NCBI GenBank assembly: GCA_946887385.1
Contig: CAMPKU010000078.1
Span: 1 to 16,843, forward strand
Length of the DNA stretch: 16,843 bases
Direction: 5' to 3'
DNA from: an uncultured Gammaproteobacteria bacterium
GTDB taxonomy: Bacteria; Pseudomonadota; Gammaproteobacteria; Rariloculales; Rariloculaceae
The translations under genes were made by a program, and so were the position numbers. The first letter of the stretch is position 1; each line of letters begins with the position of its first letter. The notes under the pieces are model-generated. The model had not been told where the DNA came from and did no database searches. It saw only the letters and a list, made by a program, of their open reading frames with translations. Positions 6,445 through 14,129 of the stretch are shown here, one piece after another.

Positions 6445-7241
6445 GCGGCGTGTTGGCTAACCTCGATCTGGCCCTGATCATCGTCGTGCTCACGGCCCTT
6501 GCTGGGGTCATCGCGGCCATCGACGCGGTGTTCTTGAGGGGCGCACGCGTCCGCGCAGCGGCTCGCGGCGAGACCGTCAAAGAGCCGATCGCCGTCGAAT
6601 ACGCGCGGTCGTTCTTCCCCGTGCTGGTGATTGTGCTGCTGATCCGCTCGTTTGTGCTCGAGCCTTTTCGCATTCCGTCGCCCTCGATGACGCCCACGCT
6701 CGTGACCGGCGATTTCATTTTTGTGAACAAGTTCGCGTATGGCTTACGTCTGCCGGTTATAAATACCAAGTTCGTGGAGATCGGGGAGCCGGAGCGCGGC
6801 GACGTGGTCGTTTTTAGGCTGCCGTCGAATCCGAGCGTGAACTACGTCAAGCGCGTGATCGGGTTGCCGGGTGACGTGGTCGATTATCATCCGGCCAATA
6901 AGCGGCTTACGATCAACGGCGAGCTCATCCCGATCGAGCTGGCGGGCCCTTATAAGGAGGAGCCCGGCACGGTGCTCGGCTGGGAAGAGCTCGGCGAGCA
7001 TCGGCACCGCGTGCTGCTGACGCAGGGAGTGTTGACGCGCGGCGGCACCTACGAAGTGCCGGCCGGCCACTATTTCGTGATGGGCGATCATCGAGACAAT
7101 AGTGAGGATGGTCGCTACCCGCAGGTAGGGTACGTGCCGGAAGGCAACCTGGTGGGGCGTGCGATGGGCATTTGGATGAACTGGCGGCGGCCGTCCGAAG
7201 GAGGACCGCAATGGAATCGCATCGGCAAAGGTATCGAATGA
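6441..7241 (+). CDS. lepB: Signal peptidase I
   Basis: LepB is the inner-membrane serine/lysine-dyad protease that removes signal peptides from exported proteins. Two transmembrane helices lie at about 8-33 and 58-72. The catalytic Ser82 sits in PSPSMTPT and the general-base Lys137 in [12 protein letters not shown]. The third signature, [11 protein letters not shown], is at 215-225. The 266-residue length is somewhat short against E. coli (324) but usual in related gammaproteobacteria, where the periplasmic beta insertion is smaller. The ATG overlaps the lepA stop by four bases (ATGA), and its own stop overlaps the next gene in the same way, so it should be translationally coupled on both sides. 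Confidence 0.97.
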   Translation: MSGVLANLDLALIIVVLTALAGVIAAIDAVFLRGARVRAAARGETVKEPIAVEYARSFFPVLVIVLLIRSFVLEPFRIPSPSMTPTLVTGDFIFVNKFAYGLRLPVINTKFVEIGEPERGDVVVFRLPSNPSVNYVKRVIGLPGDVVDYHPANKRLTINGELIPIELAGPYKEEPGTVLGWEELGEHRHRVLLTQGVLTRGGTYEVPAGHYFVMGDHRDNSEDGRYPQVGYVPEGNLVGRAMGIWMNWRRPSEGGPQWNRIGKGIE

Positions 7242-7612
7242 CGACGCCGCCTCGGCACGCGCAAGCGGGCATCACCGCGTTGGGTTTCCTGATCCTCGCC
7301 GCGCTCGTCGGCGTGGTAGGGCTCGGTGTGCTCAAGGTAGTGCCCATGTACATCAAGAACATGCGCATGTCGACGATCCTGGACGACGTGCAGCGCGATT
7401 TGAGCGGCAACGGTCCCACGCCGCAAAGCATCCGCAACGAGCTGTTCCGCCGTTTCTCGGTGGAGGACATCCGTCTCGACACGGACTCGATGAAGATTGC
7501 CCAAAGCAAGACCGGTTACTCCTTGCGCGTGCAGTACGAAGAACGCGCGTCGTATGTCGCGGACATCTATCTCGTGGTGGCCTACGACAAGCAGGTCGAG
7601 ATCGCGCGGTGA
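7238..7612 (+). CDS. DUF4845 small membrane protein of unknown function
   Basis: This 124-residue protein is found between lepB and rnc in many gammaproteobacteria and is annotated only as DUF4845. A short basic N-terminus (PPRHAQAG) leads into one hydrophobic helix at about 11-33 (ITALGFLILAALVGVVGLGVL), then KVVPMYIKN and a soluble domain likely facing the periplasm. The Gly-Ile-Thr before the helix recalls a type IV prepilin N-terminus, but the conserved Glu at position +5 is lacking. It overlaps lepB by ATGA and rnc by GTGA, so it is embedded in the operon. A role in protein export or envelope biology is a guess from context; the biochemical function is unknown. Confidence 0.85.
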   Translation: MTTPPRHAQAGITALGFLILAALVGVVGLGVLKVVPMYIKNMRMSTILDDVQRDLSGNGPTPQSIRNELFRRFSVEDIRLDTDSMKIAQSKTGYSLRVQYEERASYVADIYLVVAYDKQVEIAR

Positions 7613-8292
7613 GCGGTCACGGCCGCTGGGCCGAGACGCAGCTACGCTACGTATTCAACGACCCCGCGCTACTCGAGCTTGCGCTCACCCACCGCAGCGC
7701 ATCGAAATCCAACAACGAGCGGCTCGAGTATCTCGGCGACTCGTACCTGAACTTCGCGATAGCGCGGCGGCTCTACGACCTGCGCCCCCAAGATTCCGAA
7801 GGCGACTTGAGCCGCGCGCGTGCCGCGCTGGTCAAGGAGCCGACGCTTGCGGCCATCGGGCAACGCCTCAGCGTGGACGCCCAGTTGACGCTCGGTGCCG
7901 GAGAGATCAGGTCGGGCGGCGCGCAGCGCGCGGCGATCCTCGCCGACGCCGTGGAAGCCTTGGTGGGGGCCGTGTTGCTTGACGGCGGCGCGGCGGCGGC
8001 AGAAGCTGTCGTCGATCTCATGTTCGCCGAGCATTTCGAGAGCCTGCCCGATGCGGCGACGCTCAAGGATCCGAAAACGCGGCTACAGGAGTGGCTACAA
8101 GGCAGGGGACTGCCGTTGCCGTCATACGTGGTGGCTGCCGTTCACGGCCGAGACCACGCGCAGACGTTCGTCGTCGAGTGCACAGTGCGAGAGCAGAATG
8201 CCGTTACCACCGGTCAAGGACAGAGCCGCCGCAGTGCGGAGCAAGAAGCCGCGGCCGCGATGCTGGCGGTGCTGACCGGTGAGCAGCCCTGA
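7609..8292 (+). CDS. rnc: Ribonuclease III
   Basis: RNase III cleaves double-stranded RNA, in rRNA precursors and in many mRNAs, as a Mg-dependent homodimer. The signature NERLEYLGDS is at 36-45, with catalytic Glu40 and Asp44; the second metal-binding pair is Asp113 and Glu116 in ILADAVEALVGA. A double-stranded RNA-binding domain follows at about 152-224, with the conserved end SRRSAEQEAAAAML. The total is 227 residues (E. coli 226). The GTG start overlaps the stop of the preceding gene in GTGA. The 3' end overlaps era by 14 bases, the widely conserved rnc-era pair; in E. coli RNase III cuts its own operon leader, which may also apply here. Confidence 0.97.
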   Translation: MSGHGRWAETQLRYVFNDPALLELALTHRSASKSNNERLEYLGDSYLNFAIARRLYDLRPQDSEGDLSRARAALVKEPTLAAIGQRLSVDAQLTLGAGEIRSGGAQRAAILADAVEALVGAVLLDGGAAAAEAVVDLMFAEHFESLPDAATLKDPKTRLQEWLQGRGLPLPSYVVAAVHGRDHAQTFVVECTVREQNAVTTGQGQSRRSAEQEAAAAMLAVLTGEQP

Positions 8293-9184
8293 CCCCATAG
8301 GCGGCCGTTGCGGGTTCGTTGCGATCGTCGGCAGGCCCAACGTCGGCAAGTCCACGCTCTTGAACGCGCTGGTCGGCCAAAAGCTCAGTATCGTCACCGA
8401 CAAGCCGCACACTACCCGCCAGCGCGTGCTCGGCGTTTTGAACCGGGGCGATGATCAGGCGGTGTTCATCGACACCCCGGGGCACGCGCGCCGCACGAAG
8501 CGCGCACTGCACCGGCTCATGGCCCGGCAAATTCACCAGGCGCTCGACGACTGCGACCTGGCGCTGCTCGTCGTCGACTCCGGCCGGTTCACGGCGCAGG
8601 ATCGCACCTTGGTGGAGATGCTCGACGACAAGCTCGACAAGACGTTTCTCGTCTTGAACAAGATCGATGCGCTCGGCAGCAAGTCGGAGCTCTTGCCCAC
8701 GCTCGTGAAGTTCTCGAATCGGCCGTTCGCCGAGTTCGTGCCCGTGTCGGCGCGCAGCGGCGAGAATCTCCCGCGTCTCGTCGAGCAAATCTTCGCGCAC
8801 CTGCCCGTCGGCCCGAAGCAATTTCCGGAAGGCTTGGTCACGGACCGCGATCTCGCCTTCAGGATCGCCGAAACGATTCGCGAGAAGCTCATGACGCTCG
8901 TGCACCAGGAAGTGCCGTACGGCTTGACGGTCGAGGTCGAGCATCTCGGTAAGACCGAGGAAGGCCAGCGATTGATTCACGCGCTGATCTGGCTAGAGCG
9001 CGACAGCCAAAAGAGCATCGTCATCGGCAAGGGCGGCGGCGTGCTGAAAGAGGCCGGCACGCTCGCGCGCCAGGAGCTGCGTGAGCTGCTCGGCGAGCGC
9101 GTGCATCTCGAGCTATGGGTGAAGGTGCGCGAGCACTGGGCCGACAACGAGCGCGAGCTCATGCGTCTGGGGTTCGAGGTGTAA
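8279..9184 (+). CDS. era: GTPase Era, 30S ribosome maturation
   Basis: Era is an essential GTPase that binds the 3' end of 16S rRNA and checks 30S assembly. The G motifs are GRPNVGKS (18-25), the switch I region around PHTTRQRV (43-50), DTPGH (65-69), NKID (127-130) and SAR (157-159). The C-terminal KH domain carries IVIGKGG (247-253) and ends HLELWVKVREHWADNE, both standard. Length 301 residues matches E. coli. It begins with GTG inside the last codons of rnc, and its TAA stop shares one base with the recO start (TAATG), so it is coupled in both directions. No key residue is missing. Confidence 0.97.
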   Translation: MSSPDPIGGRCGFVAIVGRPNVGKSTLLNALVGQKLSIVTDKPHTTRQRVLGVLNRGDDQAVFIDTPGHARRTKRALHRLMARQIHQALDDCDLALLVVDSGRFTAQDRTLVEMLDDKLDKTFLVLNKIDALGSKSELLPTLVKFSNRPFAEFVPVSARSGENLPRLVEQIFAHLPVGPKQFPEGLVTDRDLAFRIAETIREKLMTLVHQEVPYGLTVEVEHLGKTEEGQRLIHALIWLERDSQKSIVIGKGGGVLKEAGTLARQELRELLGERVHLELWVKVREHWADNERELMRLGFEV

Positions 9185-9912
9185 TGACGGAGCGCGAACA
9201 AGTGCTGCTCGAGCACGGCTTCGTGCTGCACCAGCGGCCCTATCGCGACTCGAGCCAACTGCTGGAATGCGTGACCGCGAGTCACGGCCGCATGGGTCTC
9301 GTCGCGCGCGGCTCGCGCCGCGCCGCCGCGCGGCAGCGGGCCTTCTTGCAGCCGTTCGTTCCGCTGCGGCTATCGTGGATTCGGCGCGGCGAGCTTGGCC
9401 GGCTGACGCACGTCGAGGCCGACGGGCCGAGCTTGAACTTGGAAGGACAACGCTTGCTCGCCGGCTTCTACGCGAACGAGTTGCTGCTGCGTCTAACGGC
9501 TCGCGGCGATCCGAATGCCGAGGTTTTTTCCTGCTATAGTCGCTGCCTTGCGCAGTTGGGCGAAGAGCCGAGCGTGCCGCGAACGCTGCGCGTGTTCGAG
9601 CTCGAGCTGCTGCGCGCGCTCGGGTACGGGCTCGAGCTCGACAGCGAGTCGGCAACCGGCGAGCCGCTGCGCGCAGACTTTCGCTACATCTACGAGCTCG
9701 AGCTTGGGATTAGACGTGTCGAGGCCGAGGACACCGACGCCGATCTTTACCCCGGCCGGGACCTCCTGGCGCTGCGCGACGGCACGCTCGACGACGACTC
9801 CAGCTTGCGGACGGCACAGCGGTTGCTCGGGCGAGCGCTCCGTGCGCACCTCGGCGAACGCCCGCTGAACAGCCGGCTCGTGTTGCAGGACATCGTCAGT
9901 CGCGGACTTTAA
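9184..9912 (+). CDS. recO: DNA repair protein RecO
   Basis: RecO works with RecR and RecF to load RecA on SSB-coated single-stranded DNA during gap repair. The 242-residue protein shows the N-terminal OB-fold pattern ([21 protein letters not shown] start, then LVARGSRR) and the C-terminal helical domain ([40 protein letters not shown]). The length matches E. coli (242). It lacks the four-Cys zinc finger of Gram-positive RecO, as expected for this group. The ATG shares its A with the era stop. pdxJ begins 8 bases later, the one non-overlapping junction in this stretch. The era-recO-pdxJ-acpS order is typical of gammaproteobacteria. Confidence 0.95.
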   Translation: MTEREQVLLEHGFVLHQRPYRDSSQLLECVTASHGRMGLVARGSRRAAARQRAFLQPFVPLRLSWIRRGELGRLTHVEADGPSLNLEGQRLLAGFYANELLLRLTARGDPNAEVFSCYSRCLAQLGEEPSVPRTLRVFELELLRALGYGLELDSESATGEPLRADFRYIYELELGIRRVEAEDTDADLYPGRDLLALRDGTLDDDSSLRTAQRLLGRALRAHLGERPLNSRLVLQDIVSRGL

Positions 9913-9920
9913 CGGCAGTC

Positions 9921-10649
9921 ATGAACCCCATTCACTTAGGCGTCAACGTCGATCACATTGCCACGGTGCGCCAGGCGCGCCATACGCGTTATCCCGATCC
10001 GGTTGCGGCGGCGCTGATCGCCGAGCAAGCGGGCGGCGACAGCATCACCGTGCATTTGCGCGAGGACCGGCGCCACATCCAGGCGCGCGACGTCGAAGTG
10101 CTGCTGCGCACGGTGCAGACGCGAGTGAACCTCGAGATGGCCGTGACCGACGCGATGGTGGAGTTCGCGAGCAAGCACAGGCCGTCGGATTGCTGCTTCG
10201 TGCCCGAGCGGCGTGAAGAGCTGACCACCGAGGGCGGCCTCGACGTGGCCGGCTCGAAGCAACGCGTGGCCGCTGCCTGCCGCGCGCTCGCGCAGCACGG
10301 CATCCGCGTGTCGCTGTTCATCGATCCCGACGACGCGCAGGTCGAGGCCAGCGCCGAGATCGGCGCCTCGGTCGTCGAGCTGCACACGGGCGCGTACGCA
10401 GAGGCGGAGGGCGCCCGCGCCGCGCAGGAGTTGCAGCGCATCGAAGCCGCGGCGGCGCGCGCCGCGGCGCTCGGGCTGGTCGTGCACGCCGGCCACGGGC
10501 TCAACTATCACAACGTGACGCCCGTGGCAGCGATCGGCACCATCGTCGAGCTGAACATCGGTCATGCGATCGTTGCGCAGGCGCTGTTCGACGGGCTCGC
10601 CGGCGCAGTCGCGAAGATGAAGGCCTTGATGGTGGCGGCGCGCGCGTGA
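9921..10649 (+). CDS. pdxJ: Pyridoxine 5'-phosphate synthase
   Basis: PdxJ condenses 1-deoxy-D-xylulose 5-phosphate with the aminoacetone phosphate made by PdxA, giving pyridoxine 5'-phosphate, the last ring-forming step of the DXP-dependent B6 pathway. It is a TIM barrel that assembles as an octamer. The 242-residue sequence has the conserved start [15 protein letters not shown], His45 in [10 protein letters not shown], Glu72 in RVNLEMA, and the late His192 in [11 protein letters not shown], matching the catalytic residues of the E. coli enzyme at the same or adjacent positions. Its TGA overlaps the acpS GTG (GTGA). The pdxJ-acpS pair is conserved, though the pathways are unrelated. Confidence 0.97.
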   Translation: MNPIHLGVNVDHIATVRQARHTRYPDPVAAALIAEQAGGDSITVHLREDRRHIQARDVEVLLRTVQTRVNLEMAVTDAMVEFASKHRPSDCCFVPERREELTTEGGLDVAGSKQRVAAACRALAQHGIRVSLFIDPDDAQVEASAEIGASVVELHTGAYAEAEGARAAQELQRIEAAAARAAALGLVVHAGHGLNYHNVTPVAAIGTIVELNIGHAIVAQALFDGLAGAVAKMKALMVAARA

Positions 10650-11053
10650 TCTTCGGTATCGGCACGGACGTTCTCGAAGCGCGGCGCGTCGAGCAGACGT
10701 GGCAGCGATTCGGCCAGCACTTCGCGCAGCGATTGCTGCTCGACGAGGAGCTCGAGCTGTTCGGCAGCGCGAAGCGGCCCGCTCGCTTTCTCGCGATGAG
10801 ATTCGCGGCGAAAGAGGCCATCGTGAAGGCCCTCGGCACGGGGTTTGCCAACGGCATCTGGGTGCGCGACGTGGGCATGATGCCGAACGCCCTGGGACAG
10901 CCGCAGGTAATCTACTCCGCGCGCGGCCGCGCTGTGTGCACGAAGCTCGGCGTGGGGGAGGGCCACCTCACGCTCAGCGACGAGGCCGGGTTGATCGTCG
11001 CCGTGGCGGTATTGATGCGCGCACAACCGGGCTCTAAGACGGGGAACGCATGA
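10646..11053 (+). CDS. acpS: Holo-acyl-carrier-protein synthase
   Basis: AcpS moves 4'-phosphopantetheine from CoA to a serine of apo-ACP, activating fatty acid synthesis. The 135-residue length is slightly above the usual 126. The two diagnostic motifs are [12 protein letters not shown], with Mg-binding Asp8, and [14 protein letters not shown], with Glu57. The C-terminal strand [17 protein letters not shown] is also typical. The extra residues after LMRAQ look unconserved and serve mainly to carry the overlap with the next gene (ATGA). It starts with GTG, overlapping the pdxJ stop. Confidence 0.96.
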   Translation: MIFGIGTDVLEARRVEQTWQRFGQHFAQRLLLDEELELFGSAKRPARFLAMRFAAKEAIVKALGTGFANGIWVRDVGMMPNALGQPQVIYSARGRAVCTKLGVGEGHLTLSDEAGLIVAVAVLMRAQPGSKTGNA

Positions 11054-11838
11054 ACGTGCTCGCTTTCGACATCGAGACGGTGCCCGACGTGGAGCTCGGC
11101 CGGCGGCTCTACGACCTCGGCGACTTGGACGACGCCGGCGTCGCGCAAGCGATGTTCGCGAAACAGCGTCAGCTTCGGCAAAACGAGTTCTTGCCGCCGC
11201 CGCAGCAGCGTGTCGTCGCGATCTCCGTGGTGCTGCGCAGTGCCCGCGATGGGCTCAAGATCTTCAGCCTCGGCGACGAGCAATCGAGCGAGCGCGAGCT
11301 CGTGCAGCGGTTTTTCGACGGTCTCGAGCGGTACACGCCCGTGCTCGTCTCCTGGAACGGCTCCGGATTCGACTTACCGGTGCTCAACTATCGCGCTCTG
11401 CGGCACGGGGTGAATGCGCACCGCTATTGGGACGTCGGCGACACGGACCGCGAGTTTCGCTTCAACAACTACTTGAGCCGCTATCACTGGCGGCACATCG
11501 ATCTCATGGACGTGCTGTCGAGTTTCGGCGCCAGCGGCCGCGCGTCGCTCGATCTCGCGGCGCAGCTCATCGGGCTGCCCGGCAAGCTCGGCATCGGCGG
11601 GGCACAGGTTTGGCCCGCGTACCGGCGCGGCGAGCTCGCCGCGATTCGCGACTACTGCGAGACCGACGTTCTGAATACCTATCTCATCTATTTGCGATTT
11701 CAGCTCACGCGCGGCGAGCTCGATGCGGCCGCTTACCAAAAAGAGCTCGAGGTAGTAGAAGCGAAGCTCGCGCAGTCCGACCGGCCGCACTTGCAGCAAT
11801 ACCTCGCGCTCTGGCAGACCACGAGGCATGCGGGCTGA
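11050..11838 (+). CDS. Predicted PolB-like 3'-5' exonuclease
   Basis: This 262-residue protein is a stand-alone DEDD-type exonuclease of the family related to the proofreading domain of DNA polymerase B. Exo I is FDIET with Asp7 and Glu9; Exo II is WNGSGFDLPVLNYR with Asp108; Exo III is DYCETDVLNTYL with Tyr202 and Asp206 in the YxxxD spacing of DEDDy enzymes. All metal ligands appear intact, so it is probably active. No polymerase domain or other fusion is present. Substrate and role are not known to me; repair or RNA turnover are both possible. It is bounded by acpS (ATGA overlap) and rlmD (11-base overlap). Confidence 0.88.
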   Translation: MNVLAFDIETVPDVELGRRLYDLGDLDDAGVAQAMFAKQRQLRQNEFLPPPQQRVVAISVVLRSARDGLKIFSLGDEQSSERELVQRFFDGLERYTPVLVSWNGSGFDLPVLNYRALRHGVNAHRYWDVGDTDREFRFNNYLSRYHWRHIDLMDVLSSFGASGRASLDLAAQLIGLPGKLGIGGAQVWPAYRRGELAAIRDYCETDVLNTYLIYLRFQLTRGELDAAAYQKELEVVEAKLAQSDRPHLQQYLALWQTTRHAG

Positions 11839-13129
11839 CGGCCCCGTCGTCACCGCCACCGTCGTCGATCTCACGCACGACGGTGTCGGGATCGCCGACG
11901 TGGACGGGCGGCGCGTGTTCGTGCCCGATGCGTTGCCCGGCGAGCGCGTCGAGATGGTGCTGCGCAAGCGCCGGCGCAAGCTCCAGGAAGCCGATCTCAA
12001 GCAGGTGCTCGAGCCGTCGGCCGAGCGCGTACTGCCCGGCTGCGAGTATTTCGGCCGCTGCGGCGGCTGCGCGCTGCAACACCTCGATGCTGCGGCGCAG
12101 GTATCGTTCAAGCAGCGCGTCGTCGCGGAAACGTTGAAGCGTATCGGGCGGGTCGAGCCGCAGACGTGGCTTCCGCCCGCGCTGAGCGAAACCTGGCACT
12201 ACCGGCGGCGCGCGCGGCTCGGGGTGAAGTACGTCGCCGCGAAGGGGCGCGTGCTCGTCGGCTTCCGCGAGCGCGCGGGCCCCTACGTCACCGACATGCG
12301 CCGCTGTCCGGTTCTCATGCCGCCGATCGACGGCCTGCTCGGCGAGATAGCCGCGCTAATCGAGCAAAGCAGCCTCAATCTGCGCCTGACTCAGATTGCA
12401 GCGGCCGTAGCAGACGATGCCGCGGCGCTCGTGCTGCGCGTGCTGGCGGCGCCGAGCGCGGCCGATATCGAAGCGTTCCGCGCGTTCGGCGTTCGCCACA
12501 ACATCGATCTCTATTGGCAGCCCGGCGGGCCAAGCACCGTGACGCCGCTCGAGCGGGCCCGGCCGCTGCGCTATCGCCTGGCGGAATTCGGCCTCACGTT
12601 CGAGTTCTTGCCCACGGACTTCGTGCAGGTGAACGCGAACATCAATGCGGAGCTCGTCTCGACGGCCGTTCGCCTGGCCGACGTGCAAGCCACGGACCGC
12701 GTGCTCGATCTATATTGCGGCCTCGGCAACTTCAGCCTGCCGCTCGCGCAGCGGGCGCGCGAGCTTACCGGCGTCGAGGGCGAGGCGAGTCTCGTGGCGC
12801 GCGCCGTGCGGAATGCTGCGAGCAACGGCATCGGCAACACGCGCTTCGTGAGCGCGGATCTGATGCGCCCCGGATGGAGCTTCTATCGCGAGCCCTGGGA
12901 CATCGTGGTGCTCGACCCGCCGCGCACGGGCGCCGAAGCTTTCGTGGCCGAGCTGCGCGCCGATGGGCCGCGGCGCATCGTCTACGTGTCGTGCCACCCC
13001 GCCACGCTGGCGCGCGATGCGCAGGTGCTCACGGAGCGGCTCGGCTACCGCTTGCGCACCGCCCGCGTCTTCGACATGTTTCCGCATACGCATCACGTCG
13101 AAGCGCTGGCGGTGTTCGAGCGCGACTGA
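11828..13129 (+). CDS. rlmD: 23S rRNA (uracil-1939-C5)-methyltransferase RlmD (RumA)
   Basis: RlmD methylates U1939 of 23S rRNA with S-adenosylmethionine. The 433-residue protein has an N-terminal TRAM RNA-binding domain (about 1-60), a [4Fe-4S] site formed by Cys72, Cys78, Cys81 and Cys160 (motif CEYFGRCGGC and MRRCPVL), and a C-terminal Rossmann methyltransferase. SAM motif I is DLYCGLGNFSLPLA (294-307), DPPR is at 363-366, and the nucleophile Cys389 lies in VYVSC, the same number as in E. coli RumA, which also has 433 residues. It starts inside the exonuclease gene, only one base after ACGAGG, an unusually tight ribosome site that suggests coupling. RlmC and TrmA are relatives, but the TRAM domain and four cysteines favour RlmD. 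Confidence 0.94.
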   Translation: MRADGPVVTATVVDLTHDGVGIADVDGRRVFVPDALPGERVEMVLRKRRRKLQEADLKQVLEPSAERVLPGCEYFGRCGGCALQHLDAAAQVSFKQRVVAETLKRIGRVEPQTWLPPALSETWHYRRRARLGVKYVAAKGRVLVGFRERAGPYVTDMRRCPVLMPPIDGLLGEIAALIEQSSLNLRLTQIAAAVADDAAALVLRVLAAPSAADIEAFRAFGVRHNIDLYWQPGGPSTVTPLERARPLRYRLAEFGLTFEFLPTDFVQVNANINAELVSTAVRLADVQATDRVLDLYCGLGNFSLPLAQRARELTGVEGEASLVARAVRNAASNGIGNTRFVSADLMRPGWSFYREPWDIVVLDPPRTGAEAFVAELRADGPRRIVYVSCHPATLARDAQVLTERLGYRLRTARVFDMFPHTHHVEALAVFERD

Positions 13130-13150
13130 GGCGTAGATCGCGGCTATCAT
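13122..13150 (+). promoter_or_regulatory. Candidate promoter for a leaderless CYTH mRNA
   Basis: TATCAT at 13145-13150 fits the -10 consensus at five of six positions, and GCGACT at 13122-13127 keeps the GAC core of TTGACA at 17-base spacing. The A of the start codon (13157) is the seventh base after the -10, exactly where transcription should begin. No Shine-Dalgarno site precedes the start. Confidence 0.45.
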
Positions 13151-13156
13151 CGCGCC

Positions 13157-13642
13157 ATGGCGCGTGAGATCGAGCGCAAATTCTTGCCGAAGAACGATGC
13201 CTGGCGCGCGCTCGCCTACCGCAGCCAGACGCTCCGGCAGGGCTATCTCGCGAGCGGCAAGCGCATGTCGGTGCGCGTGCGCATTGCAGGCGGCGACGCG
13301 TACCTCAACATCAAAGCCGGCGGCCTGGTCGCTTCACGCCTGGAGTACGAGTATCCGGTGCCGCTCGCTGACGCCGGCGAGCTGCTCGCGCTCGCCGAAG
13401 GCCCGCTGATCGAGAAGACACGTCATTACGTTACGCACGACGGCAAGACGTGGGAGATCGACGAGTTTCATGGCGACAACGCCGGGCTCGTGGTGGCCGA
13501 AATCGAGCTGCAGCGCGAGGACGAACCGTTCGCGCATCCCGCATGGCTCGGTACCGAGGTTACCGAGCTCGAGCGCTACTACAACGTCCGCCTCGTAACG
13601 CGGCCCTATCGCACATGGACCGAGACCGAACGCAACCCCTGA
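13157..13642 (+). CDS. CYTH-domain (triphosphate tunnel metalloenzyme) protein
   Basis: CYTH proteins form an eight-strand tunnel that binds triphosphates and Mg; small bacterial members such as the Nitrosomonas enzyme hydrolyse inorganic tripolyphosphate. The 161-residue protein opens with the family signature EIERK (Glu4, Glu6, Lys8 of ExExK). Further conserved elements are SVRVRI (basic residues facing the tunnel), YLNIKAGG, LEYEYPVP (a second acidic pair), IEKTRHYV and GLVVAEIELQRED. It is a single-domain form with no CHAD domain. Substrate is inferred only: tripolyphosphatase is more likely than adenylate cyclase. The start overlaps no upstream gene; a -10-like element sits 6 bases before it. 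The next gene starts 28 bases before its stop. Confidence 0.9.
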   Translation: MAREIERKFLPKNDAWRALAYRSQTLRQGYLASGKRMSVRVRIAGGDAYLNIKAGGLVASRLEYEYPVPLADAGELLALAEGPLIEKTRHYVTHDGKTWEIDEFHGDNAGLVVAEIELQREDEPFAHPAWLGTEVTELERYYNVRLVTRPYRTWTETERNP

Positions 13643-14112
13643 CGCTACGCGTTTCGCTGGCCGCGCAGACGCTCACGCTCGAGCGCGCCGGGCGGCCCGT
13701 GAAGACCTATTCGGTGTCGACCTCGAAGCACGGCGCCGGCGAGCAAAACGGCAGTTTCAAGACTCCGCGCGGCCGCCACATCGTGCGCGCGAAGGTGGGC
13801 GCCGGTGCGCCGCTCAATGCCGTGTTTCGCGGGCGGCGGCCGACGGGCGAGATCTACTCGCCGGAGCTGGCGCGTGCCGAGCCTAAACGCGACTGGATCC
13901 TGACGCGCATTTTGTGGCTTTCCGGCACGGAAATCGGCAGGAACCGGCTCGGCGCCGTCGATACAATGCGCCGCTACATTTATATTCACGGCGCGCCGGA
14001 TACGGAGCCGCTCGGGAGCCCAAGCTCGATCGGCTGCATCCGCATGGGAAATCGCGACATCGTCGAGCTGTTCGATCTGGTCGCTGCGGGCACCGTCGTG
14101 GACATCGCCTGA
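13615..14112 (+). CDS. YkuD-fold L,D-transpeptidase/L,D-carboxypeptidase, no signal peptide
   Basis: The YkuD catalytic signature is clear: His125 in IHGAP and Cys141 in SSIGCIRM, spaced as in L,D-transpeptidases. The 165-residue protein from ATG 13615 starts with a polar stretch (MDRDRTQPLT) and has no signal peptide, lipobox or membrane helix, so it should stay in the cytoplasm. Most L,D-transpeptidases are exported; signal-less YkuD proteins such as ElsL and LdcV have been reported as cytoplasmic L,D-carboxypeptidases that trim tetrapeptides for peptidoglycan recycling. The gene overlaps the CYTH gene by 28 bases and lies 17 bases before nagZ, another cytoplasmic recycling enzyme. I therefore infer L,D-carboxypeptidase activity. 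An upstream start in the CYTH region would add only Arg-rich sequence. Confidence 0.85.
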   Translation: MDRDRTQPLTLRVSLAAQTLTLERAGRPVKTYSVSTSKHGAGEQNGSFKTPRGRHIVRAKVGAGAPLNAVFRGRRPTGEIYSPELARAEPKRDWILTRILWLSGTEIGRNRLGAVDTMRRYIYIHGAPDTEPLGSPSSIGCIRMGNRDIVELFDLVAAGTVVDIA

Positions 14113-14129
14113 CGGCGATTGGAGCAAGC

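Noticed and set aside
8279..9184. Possible atypical switch II in Era (DTPGHARRTKRALHRLM)
   Set aside because: Aligned by memory to E. coli Era it has the same length and the KRA..RLM core, so it is ordinary variation.
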